Shown here: positions 41,476 to 44,685 of the stretch, piece by piece
How the letters are laid out: every line of letters begins with the position of its first letter
Numbering within the stretch: position 1 is the first letter of the stretch
Assembly: GCA_017304135.1 (NCBI GenBank)
Contig: JAFLBB010000035.1
Location: forward strand, 1-44,685
Source: Acidobacteriota bacterium
Lineage (GTDB): Bacteria > Acidobacteriota > Terriglobia > Bryobacterales > Bryobacteraceae
Direction: 5' to 3'
Length of the DNA: 44,685 nucleotides
Program-made: the position numbers and the translations under genes
The notes under the pieces: model-generated
What the model was told of the DNA's origin: nothing
The model's input: the letters and a program-made list of their open reading frames with translations, nothing else
The model's database searches: none

Positions 41476-42750
41476 ATGCCCAGTACCTCCCTCCCATCGC
41501 GGTCACCATTTTTCACGATTGCCGGGACGGCGATTGGGCTGGCGATTGACTCGATTCGCGCGCATAAGTTGCGCAGTGCGTTGACTTTACTTGGAATGAT
41601 CATTGGTGTCGCCAGCGTGGTGATGGTCGGCGCCGCCATCGACGGTTTAGGGGTCTACGCGGAGTCCAGTACGGCTAAGGCATTTGGGACTGACTCCTAC
41701 CTGATTGCCCAAGTGGCCAACGTCGGCCGAATGACGCGTTCCGAGCGGGCGGCGAAGCTGAGAAAGAACAAGCCGATCCGCGAAGAGGATATCCAGTATC
41801 TGCGGATGACCACCGGCGAGGATATCTTGTACTCCCCTTATCGGAACCGGATCGAGGACCTCAAGACTGATACGGCTTCCTACGAGGCAGCCATCATTCT
41901 GGGAGTGTCGGCGGAGCTGGCGCAGATCCGTGATGTGGCCATCGAGGAGGGGCGGTTTTTCTCGCAACAGGAGGAAGACACGCGCCAGTACGTAGCGACA
42001 ATCGGTCAGGATATTCGCGAGAAGTTATTCCTGGGAACCTCACCCATCGGCAAGACGATTCGCATTCGCGGTTTCGATTTCCTCATTATAGGTATGCAGG
42101 AAAAACTCGGATCCACGGGCGGACAGTCACAGGACAACCAGGTCTACATTCCGGCTCCGGTGTTCAAACGCCTGTACGGAAACGACCGGTCGATGGCGGT
42201 GTTTGCCAAGCCGCGGCCGGAATCGGGCTTGGATTTCGATGCGGCGCTGGACGTGTCGCGCGTCGCTTTGCGCACCAGGTTCAAAGCTAAGCCGGGAGCG
42301 GCGGACAACTTCGATACGCTGACCCCGGATGCGATTCGCGGGTTCATTGACCAGATCCTCGGCGTGATTGCCGCCGTGGTGGTGCCGGTTACGGCCATTT
42401 CACTGGTCGTCGGCGGCATCGTCATCATGAACATCATGTTGGTCAGCGTGACGGAACGGACACGTGAGATCGGAGTGAGAAAGTCGCTCGGCGCGCGATC
42501 AAGCGACATTATGCTGCAGTTTCTCACCGAGGCGACCATCCTCGCTTCGGTGGGGGGTGTGCTGGGATTGGCGCTGGGCGCGTTGGCGTCGCTCATCCTG
42601 GGCGTGGTGATGGAGGTAGCGCTTCCGATTACGCTGCCCTATGTTGTGATTTCGATTCTTGTTTCGAGCCTGGCCGGGATCCTGTCGGGCTGGTACCCGG
42701 CGCGGCGGGCGGCGCGAATGGACCCGGTGGCCGCGTTGCGGGCCGAGTAG
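41476..42750 (+). CDS. MacB-type ABC transporter permease 1
   Basis: A 424-residue permease of the MacB/LolC type: one helix near the N-terminus ([21 protein letters not shown]), a large periplasmic MacB-PCD domain (about 60-275), then three helices at the C-terminus ([42 protein letters not shown] and [19 protein letters not shown]). The conserved [18 protein letters not shown] loop between helices 2 and 3 contacts the ATPase, and [17 protein letters not shown] ends the protein. Such permeases work mechanically on periplasmic substrates. The second permease follows 15 bases later. The ATPase and adaptor genes are not in the window. The ATG at 41476 was chosen; a TTG at 41434 is also open. 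Confidence 0.9.
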   Translation: MPSTSLPSRSPFFTIAGTAIGLAIDSIRAHKLRSALTLLGMIIGVASVVMVGAAIDGLGVYAESSTAKAFGTDSYLIAQVANVGRMTRSERAAKLRKNKPIREEDIQYLRMTTGEDILYSPYRNRIEDLKTDTASYEAAIILGVSAELAQIRDVAIEEGRFFSQQEEDTRQYVATIGQDIREKLFLGTSPIGKTIRIRGFDFLIIGMQEKLGSTGGQSQDNQVYIPAPVFKRLYGNDRSMAVFAKPRPESGLDFDAALDVSRVALRTRFKAKPGAADNFDTLTPDAIRGFIDQILGVIAAVVVPVTAISLVVGGIVIMNIMLVSVTERTREIGVRKSLGARSSDIMLQFLTEATILASVGGVLGLALGALASLILGVVMEVALPITLPYVVISILVSSLAGILSGWYPARRAARMDPVAALRAE

Positions 42751-42765
42751 GAGGGCGAGGAGCGG

Positions 42766-44016
42766 ATGCAGCTATCGACGCGGGAAAACTTCAACATGGC
42801 CCTGGACTCGGTGTGGACCCACCGCTTCCGCTCCGGGTTGACCATTCTCGGAATCGTCATCGGCATCACCACGGTGATTACCGTGTCGAGCCTGCTGACG
42901 GGGTTGCGCAAGGGCATCGTCGTGTTCTTCGAGGAGTTCGGGCCGAACAACATATTCGTGTCCAAGGTGAGCGGTGAGCCACGCGGCGAAGGCAAGCTGA
43001 ATGAACGGCGGCGGAAGCCGATCAAGCCCGAATATGCCGAGATGGTGACGCGCCTGTCGCCCTCCATCGTGCGCGCCGCGGTGGCGGTGTTCCCACCGAT
43101 GATCGTCAACGGGCGCCCCTTGGCGGCGAAGGTGCCAGGCTTTGAAAGCGACAATCTTTCCCTCGTCGGCGACGATTATGAGGCCTTCCTCGTCGTGCCG
43201 CGCGAGTTGAAGGAGGGGCGTGTTTTCACTCCATCGGAAGCCGCGCGAGGCGACAAGGTGGCCGTTCTGGGCGCCAACATCGCCGACGCCCTGTTTCCCA
43301 CCGGCGGCGCGGCAGGCAAGACCTTCATGCTCGACGGCGCGGAGTTCCGGTGCGTGGGCGTGATGGCCCTGGCCAAGGGAGGCTTCTTTGGAGAGAACGG
43401 TCTCGACACGCAGATCACCGTCCCGAGGCGGACCGTCGAGATGCGCTATCCGGGTTCGGACCGCTATCTGATCACCTTTCAGGCCCGCGAGGGGCAAAGA
43501 GAATCCGCGATGGAGGAGATCAAAGCGGCGCTCCGCCGGATGCGCCGCGTGCCGAGCGGGCAACCGGACGATTTCAGTATCTCCACGGCCGACCAGATCA
43601 TTGCCCAGTTCGATTCACTGACCGGCGTGATCCTCATTGTCTCGATCGCAATTTCCGGCCTGGGCCTGCTGGTGGGGGGCATCGGCGTGATGAACATCAT
43701 GCTGGTGAGCGTGACCGAACGCACGCGCGAAATCGGCATTCGCAAGGCGATTGGCGCCCGGAAGTTCGACATCATCGTGCAGTTCCTCATGGAAGCGATT
43801 ACGCTGACCGGTTTGGGTGGCGTCGTCGGCCTTGTATTCGCCTTCCTGGTCACCATGCTGGTGGGCATACTCGTGCCGTCGTTGCCGAGCGAGGTGCCCA
43901 TGGCGGCGGTGGTGGCCGGCCTTGGGGTGAGCGTGTTCGTGGGTGTCTTCTTCGGTGTCTGGCCGGCGGTGAAGGCGGCACAGTTGGACCCCGTAGAAGC
44001 CCTGCGGTACGAATAG
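42766..44016 (+). CDS. MacB-type ABC transporter permease 2
   Basis: A 416-residue permease with the same layout as its neighbour: N-terminal helix (SGLTILGIVIGITTVITVSSLL), a periplasmic domain at about 45-285 and three C-terminal helices, with [18 protein letters not shown] in the coupling loop and QLDPVEALRYE at the end. GGAGGGCGAGGAG just before the ATG at 42766 is a strong ribosome-binding site. The two are clearly related but differ through the periplasmic domain, as expected for a heterodimeric transporter. Substrate unknown; lipoprotein, peptide or drug transport are all possible for this family. Confidence 0.92.
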   Translation: MQLSTRENFNMALDSVWTHRFRSGLTILGIVIGITTVITVSSLLTGLRKGIVVFFEEFGPNNIFVSKVSGEPRGEGKLNERRRKPIKPEYAEMVTRLSPSIVRAAVAVFPPMIVNGRPLAAKVPGFESDNLSLVGDDYEAFLVVPRELKEGRVFTPSEAARGDKVAVLGANIADALFPTGGAAGKTFMLDGAEFRCVGVMALAKGGFFGENGLDTQITVPRRTVEMRYPGSDRYLITFQAREGQRESAMEEIKAALRRMRRVPSGQPDDFSISTADQIIAQFDSLTGVILIVSIAISGLGLLVGGIGVMNIMLVSVTERTREIGIRKAIGARKFDIIVQFLMEAITLTGLGGVVGLVFAFLVTMLVGILVPSLPSEVPMAAVVAGLGVSVFVGVFFGVWPAVKAAQLDPVEALRYE

Positions 44017-44020
44017 CGGG

Positions 44021-44428
44021 CTAGGGCTTGGGCGTGACGAACCGCAGGCGCAGCGGTTTCGCGCCTTCCTTCACCGCGATCGGCTTGCAGACAAGCTGGA
44101 CCGAAGCCGCTCCGGCGACAACGCGGGAAACGGTGCGGTCGGCATCGAGGGTCGTAAGGACGAGAATCTGCGGAGAGGGGGCAAACAGCTCCACTACGCG
44201 CAGGCTTTCCCCGGCGGCTGTGCAATGGACAAGTAGTTCCTTGTCGTCCCTGAGCGCGGCCTGCATTTTCTGGATCTCAGTCATGATCAGCGACGCTGGG
44301 GCCTCGGCGGCAGGTGGGGCGGCCACTTCCGGCTTCGCCTCAGCACCGCGCACGTTGCCCAGCACCTCATCCACCTGAGCGCCGACCACCTCTTTCGCGA
44401 TCTGCTTCGTAATGTCGCCGAGACTCAT
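44021..44428 (-). CDS. Small protein of unknown function
   Basis: A 135-residue cytoplasmic protein that I do not recognise. The N-terminal 35 residues (MSLGDITKQIAKEVVGAQVDEVLGNVRG) form an amphipathic helix, followed by an alanine/proline linker (AEAKPEVAAPPAAEAPAS). The rest is a small mixed domain (TEIQKMQAALRDDKELLVHC, VVELFAPSPQILVLTTLD, VCKPIAVKEGAKPLRLRFV). The ATG at 44428 is preferred because GAAGG lies just upstream. It converges on the permease gene with four bases between and is divergent from the DUF1080 gene. Confidence 0.65.
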   Translation of the reverse strand: MSLGDITKQIAKEVVGAQVDEVLGNVRGAEAKPEVAAPPAAEAPASLIMTEIQKMQAALRDDKELLVHCTAAGESLRVVELFAPSPQILVLTTLDADRTVSRVVAGAASVQLVCKPIAVKEGAKPLRLRFVTPKP

Positions 44429-44488
44429 GCCTTCACAAGCGTACAGGATGCGGCAGGGCACGATACGCCAACGCCAATTGGTTAGCGC

Positions 44489-44494
44489 TACACT
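44489..44494 (+). promoter_or_regulatory. Candidate -10 box for a leaderless transcript
   Basis: TACACT ends seven bases before the ATG at 44502, with no Shine-Dalgarno sequence between. The same spacing is seen at the PIG-L gene. Confidence 0.4.
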
Positions 44495-44501
44495 AGCACG
44501 C

Positions 44502-44685
44502 ATGAGAATGATTCCCTTGGCCGCGCTCGGCCTTCTGCTCGCCTCTTCAACCTTCGCTCAATCGCGCCCGCAACGCGCGCCGCTGCCCGGTGCTGACTGG
44601 GTTCAACTCTTCGATGGCAAGACGCTGAACGGGTGGACAGTGATCGGCAAGGAAAAGTGGGTGGTGGAGGACGGCACCATTCACG
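44502..44685 (+). CDS. DUF1080 (3-keto-disaccharide hydrolase) family protein, 5' part
   Basis: Only the first 61 codons are in the window. A signal peptide (MIPLAALGLLLASSTFAQS) is followed by WVQLFDGKTLNGWTVIGKEKW and VVEDGTIH, the standard opening of the DUF1080 domain. Members are exported, concanavalin-like proteins abundant in Acidobacteria and Planctomycetes; some hydrolyse 3-keto-glycosides. The gene runs past base 44685. Confidence 0.88.
   Translation, partial: MRMIPLAALGLLLASSTFAQSRPQRAPLPGADWVQLFDGKTLNGWTVIGKEKWVVEDGTIH

Noticed and set aside
1..44685. CRISPR arrays, complete insertion sequences or prophage
   Set aside because: No regularly spaced direct repeats, transposase or phage structural genes were recognised.

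Overview
The window looks like a chromosomal segment of a GC-rich acidobacterium, most likely of the Solibacter/Bryobacterales group. The grounds are: two very large TonB-dependent receptors with an N-terminal carboxypeptidase-regulatory-like domain (Oar-like, 1173 residues each, tandem); a seven-repeat FG-GAP/ASPIC-UnbV protein; a C-terminal domain of the TIGR03437 type (the 'Solibacter uncharacterized C-terminal domain') on a beta-lactamase-like protein; and the start of a DUF1080-type glycoside hydrolase. The taxonomic call is inference from gene content; no rRNA gene is present.

Layout. 1-2.1 kb is a decayed zone: a tricarboxylate-transporter permease (tctA) without its N-terminal half, an intact tctB, and a frameshifted, internally deleted remnant of a molybdenum hydroxylase large subunit. 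A tRNA-Ser(CGA) follows. 2.7-13.2 kb holds an unknown protein, the FG-GAP protein, a TPR protein and the two receptors, read here as an outer-membrane uptake locus. 13.6-15.2 kb encodes a fusion of a winged-helix regulator, an alpha/beta hydrolase and a degenerate nucleotide cyclase. 15.4-17.2 kb is a two-gene ATPase + DUF4276 (Toprim-like) unit of lower GC than its surroundings; it resembles split ATPase/Toprim phage-defence systems and is the best candidate here for an undescribed system.

17.2-28.8 kb is mostly envelope and housekeeping: an unknown secreted protein, a PIG-L deacetylase, an MlaF-like ATPase with MobA, a lytic transglycosylase with an AMIN amidase, a REC-GGEEF diguanylate cyclase, an unknown secreted protein, the beta-lactamase/TIGR03437 fusion and a NapH/CcoG-like ferredoxin. 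28.8-36.4 kb has an SDR and a divergent Rrf2 regulator, ClpP, a rhamnulokinase with a zinc dehydrogenase, DinB, an M48 protease and a class V aminotransferase. 36.4-44.7 kb has a damaged tRNA-like sequence, a slipin-like protein, motAB behind a sigma-28-like promoter, a membrane protein with a broken JAMM motif, two MacB-type permeases, a small unknown gene and the 5' end of a DUF1080 protein.

Regulation readable from sequence: both receptor genes have matching -35/-10 promoters with 17-bp spacing, and five genes have a TANNNT box only 6-7 bases before the start codon, suggesting leaderless transcripts. No CRISPR array, complete insertion sequence, prophage or replication origin is visible.
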